This document shows, one piece after another, positions 9,288-18,106 of a stretch of DNA of 64,000 nt. Source of the stretch: Endozoicomonas sp. SCSIO W0465 (GTDB lineage Bacteria > Pseudomonadota > Gammaproteobacteria > Pseudomonadales > Endozoicomonadaceae). The stretch covers positions 102,001 to 166,000 of the forward strand of contig NZ_CP092417.1 of NCBI RefSeq assembly GCF_023716865.1, written 5' to 3'. The notes below the pieces were generated by a model, which was not told the DNA's origin, made no database searches, and worked only from the letters and a program-made list of their open reading frames with translations. The position numbers were made by a program, and so were the translations under genes. Position 1 is the stretch's first letter; each line of letters opens with the position of its first letter.

Positions 9288-11378
9288 TCAGGACTCTGTG
9301 ACTTCAGGCAGTTTGAAGCCAGTAACCGACTGACGCATTTCCATTGCCATACCGGCCAAATCCCCGATAGATTGGGCGGTTGCCTCGGTACCTGAGGAAG
9401 TTTGAATAGAAATATCCCGGATGGCCACCATGCGATTGGAGATCTGTGAGGCAAACTGTGACTGAACTCTTGCGGTTTCCGAAATGTTCCGGATCAGGCC
9501 TGACAGGCTATTGGATACCTGCTCAATCTCTTCCAGTGCAACGCCGGCATCCTGCGCCAGACGAGCGCCATGTACCACTTCAGAAGTGGTTTGCTCCATG
9601 GAAATGACCGCTTCGTTGGTGTCCGTCTGGATGGTCGATACCAGGGCTTCTACCTGTTTGGTTGCCGCCGAGACACGTTCTGCCAGGCGTTGAATCTCAT
9701 CGGCAACGACGGCAAAGCCTCGACCTGATTCACCCGCCATGGAGGCCTGGATAGCGGCGTTCAGGGATAGAATATTGGTCTGGTCTGCAATTTCGTTAAT
9801 CAGTGAGATGATATCGCCGATCTCCTGGGAGGATTCGCCCAGTCGCTTAAGACGCTTGGAGGTATCCTGAATCTGTTCACGGATAGTGGTCATGCCATTG
9901 ATGGTATTTCGTACGACCAATCCACCGTTAGCCGCGATCTGTACCGAGCGCTCGGCCACATCAGCAGAGTCAGATGCTTCGCTGGAGACCTTGTCAATGG
10001 ACTCTGCCATCTGGTTCACGGACTGGGTCGTAGCCCCGATCTCCTGAGCCTGGTGGTCGGAAGCTTCGGCCAGCAGTCGGGCGGTGGCCTGTGTTTCCTG
10101 GGCGGCTGCATCTACCTTAACGGCAGTCTGGTTGATGGTGTTTACCAGGGCTCGCAGTTGTTCAATGGAGAAGTTAATGGAGTCGGCAATAGCACCGGTA
10201 AAGTCTTCGGTGACACTGGCTTTAACTGTCAGGTCACCATCTGCCAGGTCGGCCATTTCATCAAGAAGTCGCAGGATAGCCTTCTGGTTAGCGTCGTTCT
10301 GAGCCTCGGTTGCTGTGTTTTGAGCCTCGATCGCCTGATTCTGATGTTCCGTTTCCTTCAAGCGACGGCGGGTATCCATAATGATGGACATTGCCGTCAG
10401 AAAGATAAACAGGAGGGAAAGTACACCGGAGGCCATGATGGTCAGCTCAAGTGTCTTCTGCTCAACGGTGGATGCGGACAGGGTGTCTGCCAGTACCGAT
10501 GTTTGCTGCAGCAGTTGTTGTGAATCGGTGAAGATGGTGTTGGATGCCGTGCGTACCTGGAACAGTTCAGGAGAGGTTTCCAGAATCTTATCAATGCTGC
10601 CATCAATGAATTCAAAAAGGTCAGTAATCTCCCTAAGACGGTCAATGGCCTCATCATCCGACACCTGACTGATGCGCATGGCAATATTACCTGCCAACAT
10701 ACCATCCAGTACCCGCCCGAACAGCTTGGCATCGCGACCAAAGCTGTCAGCGGCCATGATGGCGTCTTCATCACCTTCCAGAACCTTGGCGACACTGCGG
10801 ATAATTCGTTCTGCCAGCCAGGGTTGGCGCTGAGCCATGGCAATCTGGTTAGCGGGCGCATTATTTTCCAAAAGGATTTCTACGACCTCGTCGTATTCAA
10901 TTTGCAGCTGGGGAATGGTTTCACTCAGTGTGTTGGCAACATCATGCATAGACAGTACGTTATCCTGTGCAGAGAGAATACTGTCAGCTTCAACCTTCAT
11001 TTCAGTCCATGCAGCATTCAGCGCTTCAATCTGCAGGGCTGCAGCGCTATTGGTAGTGTCAGTAAAGGGGATAACGGAAAGCCTGGCGCGATTCAATTCA
11101 CCAATATATTGGTCAAACATCGACGTTGCTTCTTTCAACAGGGGAAAGGCCTCTTCTTTACCAGAGGCTGCTTCTGAGGCGTTTTTGGCAATCTGCTGGG
11201 AAAGAACCCTGAGCTCACCTGCATTGGTTGCATGGGTGTGAAGTAGCCGGGATTGCTGGTCATTATAGATAAATGCACCAGTCATCACTAACAGGGACAG
11301 CACCAGCATTGTGATCGAAGCGATCGTTGCTTTGTGCGCCTTGCTTCCCTGTCCCCTCTTCGCTTGATAGCCTTTCAT
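9288..11378 (-). CDS. pilJ: Type IV pilus methyl-accepting chemoreceptor PilJ
   Basis: A 696-residue chemoreceptor. It has a transmembrane helix near residues 18-38, a periplasmic region with PilJ-type helical modules, a second transmembrane helix near 308-330, a HAMP-like linker, and a cytoplasmic signalling domain with the conserved hairpin tip (ISLINEIADQTNILSLNAA, then GFAVVADEIQRLAER). Acts at the inner membrane and feeds ChpA through PilI. Lies 40 nt downstream of pilI in the same operon. Confidence 0.93.
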   Translation of the reverse strand: MKGYQAKRGQGSKAHKATIASITMLVLSLLVMTGAFIYNDQQSRLLHTHATNAGELRVLSQQIAKNASEAASGKEEAFPLLKEATSMFDQYIGELNRARLSVIPFTDTTNSAAALQIEALNAAWTEMKVEADSILSAQDNVLSMHDVANTLSETIPQLQIEYDEVVEILLENNAPANQIAMAQRQPWLAERIIRSVAKVLEGDEDAIMAADSFGRDAKLFGRVLDGMLAGNIAMRISQVSDDEAIDRLREITDLFEFIDGSIDKILETSPELFQVRTASNTIFTDSQQLLQQTSVLADTLSASTVEQKTLELTIMASGVLSLLFIFLTAMSIIMDTRRRLKETEHQNQAIEAQNTATEAQNDANQKAILRLLDEMADLADGDLTVKASVTEDFTGAIADSINFSIEQLRALVNTINQTAVKVDAAAQETQATARLLAEASDHQAQEIGATTQSVNQMAESIDKVSSEASDSADVAERSVQIAANGGLVVRNTINGMTTIREQIQDTSKRLKRLGESSQEIGDIISLINEIADQTNILSLNAAIQASMAGESGRGFAVVADEIQRLAERVSAATKQVEALVSTIQTDTNEAVISMEQTTSEVVHGARLAQDAGVALEEIEQVSNSLSGLIRNISETARVQSQFASQISNRMVAIRDISIQTSSGTEATAQSIGDLAGMAMEMRQSVTGFKLPEVTES

Positions 11379-11418
11379 GGTTTATTCCCCGATTTCTGAT
11401 TTGAAATCAAAATCCTGT

Positions 11419-11976
11419 TTATTCGCTGGCGGCTTGTAAAAAACGCTCGTTGGTGACGAGTCCTTCAACACTGAATACGACATAGTGTTGATCTTTGAAA
11501 TATGAGCCCCGAGTAAATGGATGAACACTTTCCGGAACTGATGTCGGTATCTCATCGGAGTGGCTGCTGGCGGTAAACTGCTGCATACCTTTTACTTCAT
11601 CAACGACGAGGCCAACTGAAATATCTTTCTTCTCGATGACAAGCATCCGGTTGTTGGGGTTGGGTTTACTGGAAACAGAACGGCTATGGTTACTGTTCAG
11701 GAAGTCTCCCAGGCTGATAACGGGTATCAGACGTCCCCGGACGTTTGCTAATCCCCTGACCCACCGTTGAACACCCGGTAACGGGGTCGTCTGGGGAACC
11801 GGAAGGATTTCGGATATTGAACCAACCTGTACCATGTAATGCTGACTATCCAGCAAAAAGCTGACACCCTGCCAATAGTTCAGATCAGTTTGCTCTACAG
11901 GGATTTGAGCGCTGTACAGGGAAGCACTTTGCTCAAGTGTTTCCAAATAGTCGAATGGATGAGTGGAGCTGGTCAT
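11419..11976 (-). CDS. pilI: CheW-like adaptor PilI
   Basis: A 185-residue CheW-family protein with the core GLANVRGRLIPVISLGDFL. Couples the PilJ receptor to the ChpA kinase. Position between pilH and pilJ matches the pilGHIJ order of pseudomonads. Preceded by AAAGGAG. Confidence 0.9.
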   Translation of the reverse strand: MTSSTHPFDYLETLEQSASLYSAQIPVEQTDLNYWQGVSFLLDSQHYMVQVGSISEILPVPQTTPLPGVQRWVRGLANVRGRLIPVISLGDFLNSNHSRSVSSKPNPNNRMLVIEKKDISVGLVVDEVKGMQQFTASSHSDEIPTSVPESVHPFTRGSYFKDQHYVVFSVEGLVTNERFLQAASE

Positions 11977-12083
11977 TATACTCCTTTCCTTAACGGTTCC
12001 CTTAACAATTCAAAGTGACGAATGTGAGACAGACCTGGTGGGATAGTTTTCCGGGATCGCTATCTGGCGCAGGTAAGCCTGAT

Positions 12084-12458
12084 TCAGGCGGCAACATCAC
12101 TCAAGACTTCGTTCAGGGTCTCCAGCAACAGGTTTTCCTTGATAGGTTTAATCAGATAATTTTTGGCACCCTGACGCATGCCCCAGACCCGGTCGGTTTC
12201 CTGATCCTTGGTGGTTACGATAATTACCGGGATATGGTCGGTGGTTCCATCTTTAGAGAGCTGGCGGGTAGCTTGAAAGCCATTCAAGCCCGGCATGACA
12301 ATATCCATCAGGACGGCGTCAGGCTGCTCTGCCCGGCATAGGGCAACACCATCGGCACCATTGTCAGCAGTCAATACGGTATACCCATGTTTCTCAAGCA
12401 TTGCACTCAGCTGGTACAGCTCAGTTGGTGAATCGTCAACAATTAATACCTTAGCCAT
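12084..12458 (-). CDS. pilH: Response regulator PilH
   Basis: A 124-residue single receiver domain: VLIVDDSPTE (acidic pocket), VLMDIVMPGLNG (phospho-acceptor Asp), VTTKDQ, and the conserved Lys in IKPI. No output domain, as in PilH/CheY proteins. The start at 12458 has GGGGGAA upstream; a longer in-frame start at 12494 has no such site. In the Pil-Chp system PilH acts as a phosphate sink or antagonist of PilG. Confidence 0.9.
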   Translation of the reverse strand: MAKVLIVDDSPTELYQLSAMLEKHGYTVLTADNGADGVALCRAEQPDAVLMDIVMPGLNGFQATRQLSKDGTTDHIPVIIVTTKDQETDRVWGMRQGAKNYLIKPIKENLLLETLNEVLSDVAA

Positions 12459-12594
12459 AAATTCCCCCGGTTCTTTTGGCCCAGTAGTGTTCACTGGACC
12501 GCACCAAACTTGGTTACTTGCTTTAAATTTTTGCTGAAAGTCTTCTTGGTCTCATCGGTAGAGACCCAGTCAAGGGCTTTTCATGCACATTTGT

Positions 12595-13005
12595 TTAAAC
12601 GGCCAGAGCATAATCAGGACAGTGTTCCCGAATAGTTCCGAAGAGCTCATCACGGCTGAATGGTTTGGTCAGGTAGTAATCTGAACCGGCAATTCGTCCT
12701 CTGGCACGGTCGAAGAGGCCATCCTTACTCGATAGCATGATGACAGGAATCTTTTTAAATGCGCTGTTATTTTTAATCAGCGCACAGGTTTGATAGCCGT
12801 CAAGACGAGGCATCATGATATCGACAAAGATGATGTCTGGTTCGGACTCGGCGATTTTTGCCAATGAGTCAAAGCCATCGGTGGCGGTAACCACCTGGCA
12901 ACCTGCTTTTGCCAGCAGTGTTTCAGCAGTACGACGAATCGTCTTGCTGTCATCAATAATCATGACCTTGAGGTCTTTTCCGACGATTTTTTCGCCATCG
13001 TGCAT
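12595..13005 (-). CDS. pilG: Response regulator PilG
   Basis: A 136-residue stand-alone receiver: VMIIDDSKTIRRTAE, IIFVDIMMPRLDGYQ (acceptor Asp), MLSSKDG and the conserved Lys in LTKPF. First gene of the minus-strand Pil-Chp operon, and divergent from the TolC-family gene. PilG receives phosphate from ChpA and activates pilus extension. A GGGGAAAT sequence precedes the start. The 260 nt between 13006 and 13265 must hold the operon promoter and that of the divergent gene; I see no unambiguous -35/-10 pair there. Confidence 0.9.
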   Translation of the reverse strand: MHDGEKIVGKDLKVMIIDDSKTIRRTAETLLAKAGCQVVTATDGFDSLAKIAESEPDIIFVDIMMPRLDGYQTCALIKNNSAFKKIPVIMLSSKDGLFDRARGRIAGSDYYLTKPFSRDELFGTIREHCPDYALAV

Positions 13006-13265
13006 GTTATTTCCCCGGCAATCCTCAAATGAGGCGAAAATGGTTCACTGTCATTCGTTCTTGTCGATCCGTTCCCAATGGCCTAATTCTGATTCAACCG
13101 GATATCTGGACCGCTTATTATGCTGTTTTTATCATAAGTTGGTCATTGCTGACCAGAAGTGCGATGGTTACAAGTCACGATTTTTCAAACCAGCTATAAA
13201 GTCCCGGCTATTCATGGCGATCTATCAAGATAATAAATCTCAGTACGGAAGAAACAGGTATCTTC

Positions 13266-14576
13266 ATGGACCGTTTTCAATTTCTGCTTATCAGCATGTT
13301 CTCAGGCCTGTTTGCATGGAATACTGACGTTTCCGCTGAATCCCTGGATGAGGCTCTGGGCCAGGCTCTGCGTTCAAATCCTCAGGCAAAAGTTGCCCTT
13401 AGCCGTCTGAAGGCTGAGCAGGTGAATATTGATGTTGTGGCTGCTGATTTCTGGCCAACGCTGGATATTGCAGCAGGTATTGGTGGACAGAAAAAGGACA
13501 CCAGTGCGGATACGGATGGGGAAAGGTTCACCCGCAAAGAAGCTTCATTATCTCTGAAACAGAACCTTTTTGCCGGTTTTAATACCTGGTACAACGTTAA
13601 GGGTGCCCGAAAAGGTGCTGAGGCTGAGCATTGGCGGCTCTACTCTACCCTGGAAGATCTGGCTTTACAGGTTATCAATGTTTATCTCAAAGTGCTTGAG
13701 CATCGTGATTTGGTTGAGCTGGCAGAAGAAAACCTGGAGATTCATCACGAAATTTTTGATCAGATTGAACGTCGTGCCAGTCAAGGGGTTGCCCGAAGCT
13801 CTGATTTGATTCAGGTGGAGGGGCGCCGAGCACGAGCCAATGCGAACCTTATTAGTGCCAGAAATAATCTGATGGATGCTGAAAGTGAGTATCGTGCATT
13901 AGTAGGGCATAATCCCGGCGATTTGGAGTTTCCCGGTTTTGAACATCTTGATTTGCCAGAAAATTTGCAGAATGCGATTAAAAAAGGCAGGCAGGATCAT
14001 CCCAGTGTAAAAGCAGCTGAACTGGATGTTGAATCATCAGAATATGCATATTCTTCCCGTAAAAGCAGTTATCTTCCGTCCCTGGATGCTGAGTTAGACC
14101 AAAGCTGGAAACGCAATGCTGATGGTCAACTGGGAGATTATGATGATACGGTCGCCATGGTAAGGCTTCGCTATAATTTGTTCCGGGGTGGCGGTGACAG
14201 GGCCCGTTTGATGGAGAGTGCTCATCAGGCAGAAGAGCGGCGCTCCCAGAAAGCCAGGGTCATGAGAGATGTAGAAGAAAGAATGCGTATCGCCTGGGCG
14301 GCTTTTCAGTTTATAGGCGCACAACGTGGGTATTTATTACTTCATGAAGCTTCCAGCCGGGAGACGGTTGCAGCATACAAAGAGCAATTTAATATTGGTA
14401 AGCGTACGCTGCTGGACTTGCTGGACAGCGAGAATGAATTATTTCAGTCCAGCAATAGTTTAACCTCGGCCATCTATCAGGAAACCTATGCGCGATACCG
14501 TGTTCTGGCGTCAGTGGGCAGGTTGCTTGAAAATGTCGAATTTACAGTTCCGAAGAGCTGGCAGTTAGGTGGTTAA
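13266..14576 (+). CDS. TolC-family outer membrane efflux/secretion channel
   Basis: A 436-residue protein with a signal peptide (cleavage after DVSA near residue 25) and two TolC/OEP repeats of long coiled-coil helices interrupted by beta strands. Features such as SLDEALGQALRSNPQAK, GVARSSDLIQVEGRRARA and GKRTLLDLLDSENELFQ are typical of the outer membrane partner of type I secretion systems (TIGR01844-like, AggA/LapE group). No adjacent ABC transporter or membrane-fusion protein gene is present, so its partner must be elsewhere. The start has only a weak ribosome binding site. Confidence 0.85.
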   Translation: MDRFQFLLISMFSGLFAWNTDVSAESLDEALGQALRSNPQAKVALSRLKAEQVNIDVVAADFWPTLDIAAGIGGQKKDTSADTDGERFTRKEASLSLKQNLFAGFNTWYNVKGARKGAEAEHWRLYSTLEDLALQVINVYLKVLEHRDLVELAEENLEIHHEIFDQIERRASQGVARSSDLIQVEGRRARANANLISARNNLMDAESEYRALVGHNPGDLEFPGFEHLDLPENLQNAIKKGRQDHPSVKAAELDVESSEYAYSSRKSSYLPSLDAELDQSWKRNADGQLGDYDDTVAMVRLRYNLFRGGGDRARLMESAHQAEERRSQKARVMRDVEERMRIAWAAFQFIGAQRGYLLLHEASSRETVAAYKEQFNIGKRTLLDLLDSENELFQSSNSLTSAIYQETYARYRVLASVGRLLENVEFTVPKSWQLGG

Positions 14577-14614
14577 AAAACGTCAGCTCTGCAAATTGGT
14601 CATCATTTGCGGTA

Positions 14615-14642
14615 CCAGCACCCGATCCCCAGCACCCGATCC
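14615..14642. repeat. 14 bp tandem duplication in the convergent gap
   Basis: Two perfect copies of CCAGCACCCGATCC (14615-14628, 14629-14642) lie between the convergent TolC-family gene and the Ser-Pro repeat gene. A small hairpin GCAAAT/ATTTGC sits just upstream (14591-14610). No T tract follows, so a terminator role is not supported. Confidence 0.6.
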
Positions 14643-14663
14643 AAAGGTGCCAGCTCCTTCTCT

Positions 14664-16604
14664 CTAGTAGATTAAAACCACTGGCTTAATAATGTCAGAA
14701 GACTGACTTCGATAGCGTCGTTCAATTTCTGCTTCCAGGCTATTGCATACATCATCTTCTACATTTTCAATCTCCTTTTCACGGTGTTCAGGGGCATTTA
14801 TAAGATCTAATAACTCCGGGTCGGTCATCAACTTATCTGCCCCTGTCCCCTGAAGGATCAAAAAGCCTGCTGCATCGGGTCTTGGCGGTAATTTAGAAAT
14901 TGCACATTGTTGTTTGGCGTTTTTTACTTCCTCGTCGTTGGCGTCAGTCTTTCCGGATAGTTCACAGGCTAGCTGAGTTGCGATTCCTGTATTGGTATTG
15001 TCCACTTGTAACTCTACAACCTGGGTTGAGTTATGTTGGGCATAAAGTACTCTTAAATCCCTAACGTGTTTCTGATTTATCAGCCATTTATTTTCATTAA
15101 TGTCGATGACCATGGCAAAGTCTCTTGGTATAACCGGGTTTATTTCTGCCTGTGAAAAGGTGTTATATAAGATGTTGAAAACCTCAGTATCAGAAATGTC
15201 CGCCAGTGAATCTTTACTATTCTGATCAATATATCCCTTGAATTCTTCAGTTAAGCGTTCTTTAAACAGTCTTGCATATTCTGTAGTACCTTCCTGACCC
15301 TCAAAGAACATGTATATCTTCGGTAGATCCTCGTTATCAGCACCATTAATAACCTCCAGATAATGATCATGAGAATAAATGTCATCGCCAACGGGTTCTG
15401 AGTGCGTATAGGTTGACCTCCCTTGCTTATGTTCTTTCTGGGCTGCCAAAATTCGTTGTACAGCACCCTCATTAAATGATCTCCGTTCATATACAACTGC
15501 CGTATCTTCCCCGGACATTGAAAGAGAATCTGACGTCGAAGATGATAAAGGGCTATGAAAGTCAGTAGGCAGTGTAACTGGTGTTACCGGTGGGCTTGAT
15601 GATGGGATACCCGGATTTTCATGAGAGAGGCCTGCAGAGCCAGCTTTCGGAATTTCTTCTTCGCTGATCTGAGTCCCAAAGGCTTTAGAAGAAGTACTCC
15701 CTTCAGAGGACTTAAGCAAGTCTGCCAGTCTCTGTTTATTTGCTTCTTCTTGCTGTTGAGCGGCGTGGTTAGAAATCGTTCCCGGAGTAGCCTTTGGTCT
15801 TTCGTGATGATCGTTCTCAGAGTGGCTATCGGGAGACTTGACTTCGAATACAAAGCGGTCATTTTTTTTGGCTTCTGAAGGTGAAGGTGAAGGTGAAGGT
15901 GAAGGTGAAGGTGAAGGTGAAGGTGAAGGTGAAGGTGAAGGTGAAGGTGAAGGTGGCCAGCTTGGTAAATCAGCAGTGAGTTCAAATTGTCTGCTATTTA
16001 AGGTTTCAGAATACAGATCACGGGAATCAATACCCTTAAGCTCTAACTTTTCACGTAACTCTTTAACAGTAACTTCTGTTGTTTCAATCGCTTCGTTAAG
16101 CACTTGCTCTCTTCCATTATTAACAAATGCTTCCTTGAATTCGTCAATTCTGGTTGATAACGCATTTAGTAATTCTTTCTGCCGGCTTTCGATCATATCT
16201 ATCTGAGGAGGAAGCAAGGTTATTACTTCCCCGGAATTAGATACATATTTAATTTCAAATCCACACTTGGCTGTGTATCTGTTTGGGTTAGCTATGAATG
16301 CTTCAATTTTGTCCAAACTGGAGGCTATTTTTCTCTTCCCCCGTAAGTCTGTCAGTTGGTGACAGCTACTTATGTACTGATCTTTCAGGCTGTCAATTTC
16401 CATTTTTTTTGTGTTGACGTGAGAGGCTGCTTCAGCACTTTCAGTGCTTCTTTTATTGAGAGGCAAACCATTGTTCAGAGAGTCAGTCCCTGTAGCGGTT
16501 TGCGGTTTGGCTGGATCAGTTACCGTGGATTCCCCTACTTTCTGAGGGGATGTGAGATGGGATGGTATGGAAGTTGTTTTATGAATGCCTGGCCCTTTTT
16601 GCAT
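14664..16604 (-). CDS. Unrecognised large protein with Ser-Pro repeat linker
   Basis: A 646-residue protein that I do not recognise. Residues about 1-210 are charged and helical. Then comes a low-complexity linker of 13 Ser-Pro pairs encoded by a perfect hexamer tract, a Ser/Pro/Thr-rich disordered stretch, and a folded-looking C-terminal half (from about residue 390) rich in acidic residues. No signal peptide or membrane helix is visible. The start at 16604 is preferred (GGAAAAGG upstream) over an upstream TTG at 16646. Base composition is more AT-rich than the neighbours and the modular, disordered architecture is like that of secreted host-interaction proteins, but that is speculation. Convergent with the TolC-family gene, divergent from hslO. 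Confidence 0.6.
   Translation of the reverse strand: MQKGPGIHKTTSIPSHLTSPQKVGESTVTDPAKPQTATGTDSLNNGLPLNKRSTESAEAASHVNTKKMEIDSLKDQYISSCHQLTDLRGKRKIASSLDKIEAFIANPNRYTAKCGFEIKYVSNSGEVITLLPPQIDMIESRQKELLNALSTRIDEFKEAFVNNGREQVLNEAIETTEVTVKELREKLELKGIDSRDLYSETLNSRQFELTADLPSWPPSPSPSPSPSPSPSPSPSPSPSPSPSEAKKNDRFVFEVKSPDSHSENDHHERPKATPGTISNHAAQQQEEANKQRLADLLKSSEGSTSSKAFGTQISEEEIPKAGSAGLSHENPGIPSSSPPVTPVTLPTDFHSPLSSSTSDSLSMSGEDTAVVYERRSFNEGAVQRILAAQKEHKQGRSTYTHSEPVGDDIYSHDHYLEVINGADNEDLPKIYMFFEGQEGTTEYARLFKERLTEEFKGYIDQNSKDSLADISDTEVFNILYNTFSQAEINPVIPRDFAMVIDINENKWLINQKHVRDLRVLYAQHNSTQVVELQVDNTNTGIATQLACELSGKTDANDEEVKNAKQQCAISKLPPRPDAAGFLILQGTGADKLMTDPELLDLINAPEHREKEIENVEDDVCNSLEAEIERRYRSQSSDIIKPVVLIY
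15877..15954. repeat. 13 tandem GAAGGT hexamers
   Basis: Thirteen perfect copies of GAAGGT on the plus strand, read on the minus strand as alternating Ser and Pro codons. The unit is a multiple of three, so copy-number change would lengthen or shorten the linker without breaking the frame. Confidence 0.95.
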
Positions 16605-16820
16605 GTCCTTTTCCCAGTCAAGATAGCATCTTTTGAGTATAGCCAAACAGCGATTTAGCTTGAGAAGCTATAAACACGGCGAAGTGTTTTTCTTTGAATC
16701 GTAATATAATGCGCTATTTTCAATATTATGTTTCTTTGTAAATCAATGGTTTGCTTGTATTTAGTCGGTACTTTTCTACTGTCGTCTGTTTACTGATAAG
16801 CCCGGAACGGAATGTTGCTC

Positions 16821-17690
16821 ATGAGCAGAACTGATAACGCTGTACAACGTTTTATCTTTGAAAATACCGATATTCGCGGTGAGATCGTTTCCCTTAACAA
16901 CAGCTATGTTGATGCTTTGGCCGCTCACGACTACCCAGAGATTGTCAGACGACTTCTGGGAGAGCTGGTGGCTTCTGTGGTCTTGTTGAGCACTACATTG
17001 AAGTTTGAGGGTTTACTTACACTTCAGGCCAGGGGGGATGGGCCTTTAACCCTGCTAATGGTGGAATGTACAGATCAGAAGTCTTTCAGAGCGGTAGCGC
17101 AGTTCAGGGATGATATTTCTGAAGGTGATCTGCAGGAACTTCTGGGCAAAGCCAGCCTGTTGATTACCGTCGATCCGGTCAAAGGGAAACGTTACCAGGG
17201 CATTGTTCCCCTGGAAAAGGAGACACTGGCTGCAAGTCTTGAAGATTATTTTGCCCAGTCCGTGCAATTACAGACCCGTCTGTGGTTAGCTTGTGATGGT
17301 CAAACTTGTGGCGGTTTACTGCTGCAGGCTTTGCCTGCCAGTGTTGAGCTCTGTGAAGACATTCGCACCGAATCCTGGAATCGCATGACGGCGCTTGCGG
17401 AAACCGTTCAGAACGCTGAGCTGTTGGATCTGAACCATGAAACGCTGCTGCTCAGACTGTTTCATGAAGAAACGGTTCGAATTTTTGCAAAAGAACCGGT
17501 TCGTTTCGTCTGTACCTGTTCGCATGAGCGAAGTGCAAAGATCATCAGTACTCTGGATCGTAAAGAGATTGAGTCAATTGTTAAAGAAGAAGGGCAGGTT
17601 GCCATGGACTGTCAGTTCTGTAATCACCAATATGTTTTTGGGAAAGAGGATATCGATTCAATCTTTAGCGAAAAAACGCCAATACACTGA
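16821..17690 (+). CDS. hslO: Redox-regulated holdase chaperone Hsp33
   Basis: About 289 residues. Family-defining C-terminal zinc/redox switch: CxC in FVCTCSHERS and CxxC in MDCQFCNHQ, separated by the usual spacing. The N-terminal domain matches Hsp33 (RGEIVSLNNSY, LLGELVASVVLLSTTLKFEG). Under oxidative stress the cysteines form disulphides and the protein binds unfolding proteins in the cytoplasm. I prefer the ATG at 16821 because GGAACGGA lies at proper distance; an ATG at 16812 is too close to it. Followed by pckA in the same orientation, an arrangement also known in pseudomonads. Confidence 0.93.
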   Translation: MSRTDNAVQRFIFENTDIRGEIVSLNNSYVDALAAHDYPEIVRRLLGELVASVVLLSTTLKFEGLLTLQARGDGPLTLLMVECTDQKSFRAVAQFRDDISEGDLQELLGKASLLITVDPVKGKRYQGIVPLEKETLAASLEDYFAQSVQLQTRLWLACDGQTCGGLLLQALPASVELCEDIRTESWNRMTALAETVQNAELLDLNHETLLLRLFHEETVRIFAKEPVRFVCTCSHERSAKIISTLDRKEIESIVKEEGQVAMDCQFCNHQYVFGKEDIDSIFSEKTPIH

Positions 17691-18106
17691 GGCTCTCTGG
17701 TTTCCTTCCTTTTTAACTGGTCAGGAATTTATTCAAATTTCTGGCTAGATAGCCAAATATTGTCTTATGTTGTTTTTTCTGCCTGCCTTTGTTGTGTGGT
17801 GCCAGGTTTTGCTAACTCGTCGTGAGTTCATTGGCGAGAGAGAACGATGAAAGTGTGCACTTGTGTTTTCTTCCAGTGACTGATGATAAATTTGACACGG
17901 GGCAACACTTTTAAACCGATAAAGGTTTAACGTCTTTTACCAGACTCAGTTAACACTCAGGCGTGAATAGAGGGCTCTATAACCGGTAATGTCAGGGTTA
18001 TATTTAAATAGTTAGTTCGATACCCTATCATAGCGCGCCACAAGAATTATCATAATCTAACAACACAAAACGTTAAGTTGAGCATATTGCCTTAGGAGAA
18101 CTTTGC
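17691..18106. other. Intergenic region hslO-pckA
   Basis: 416 nt without a convincing gene. Contains a consensus-like -35 TTGACA at 17892-17897 with no good -10 at 17 nt, a small palindrome TTAAACC/GGTTTAA near 17912-17930, and the pckA ribosome binding site AGGAGA just before 18107. Probably the pckA promoter and leader; nothing else is seen. Confidence 0.5.

Noticed and set aside
15584..15985. Leu-His repeat frame on the minus strand and Glu-Gly repeat frame on the plus strand
   Set aside because: Both are alternative readings of the 13-hexamer tract. The Ser-Pro reading belongs to a long frame with a ribosome binding site, the others do not.
17892..17930. Full sigma-70 promoter for pckA at TTGACA
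   Set aside because: A good -35 is present but no acceptable -10 at 16-18 nt; kept only as a weak note.
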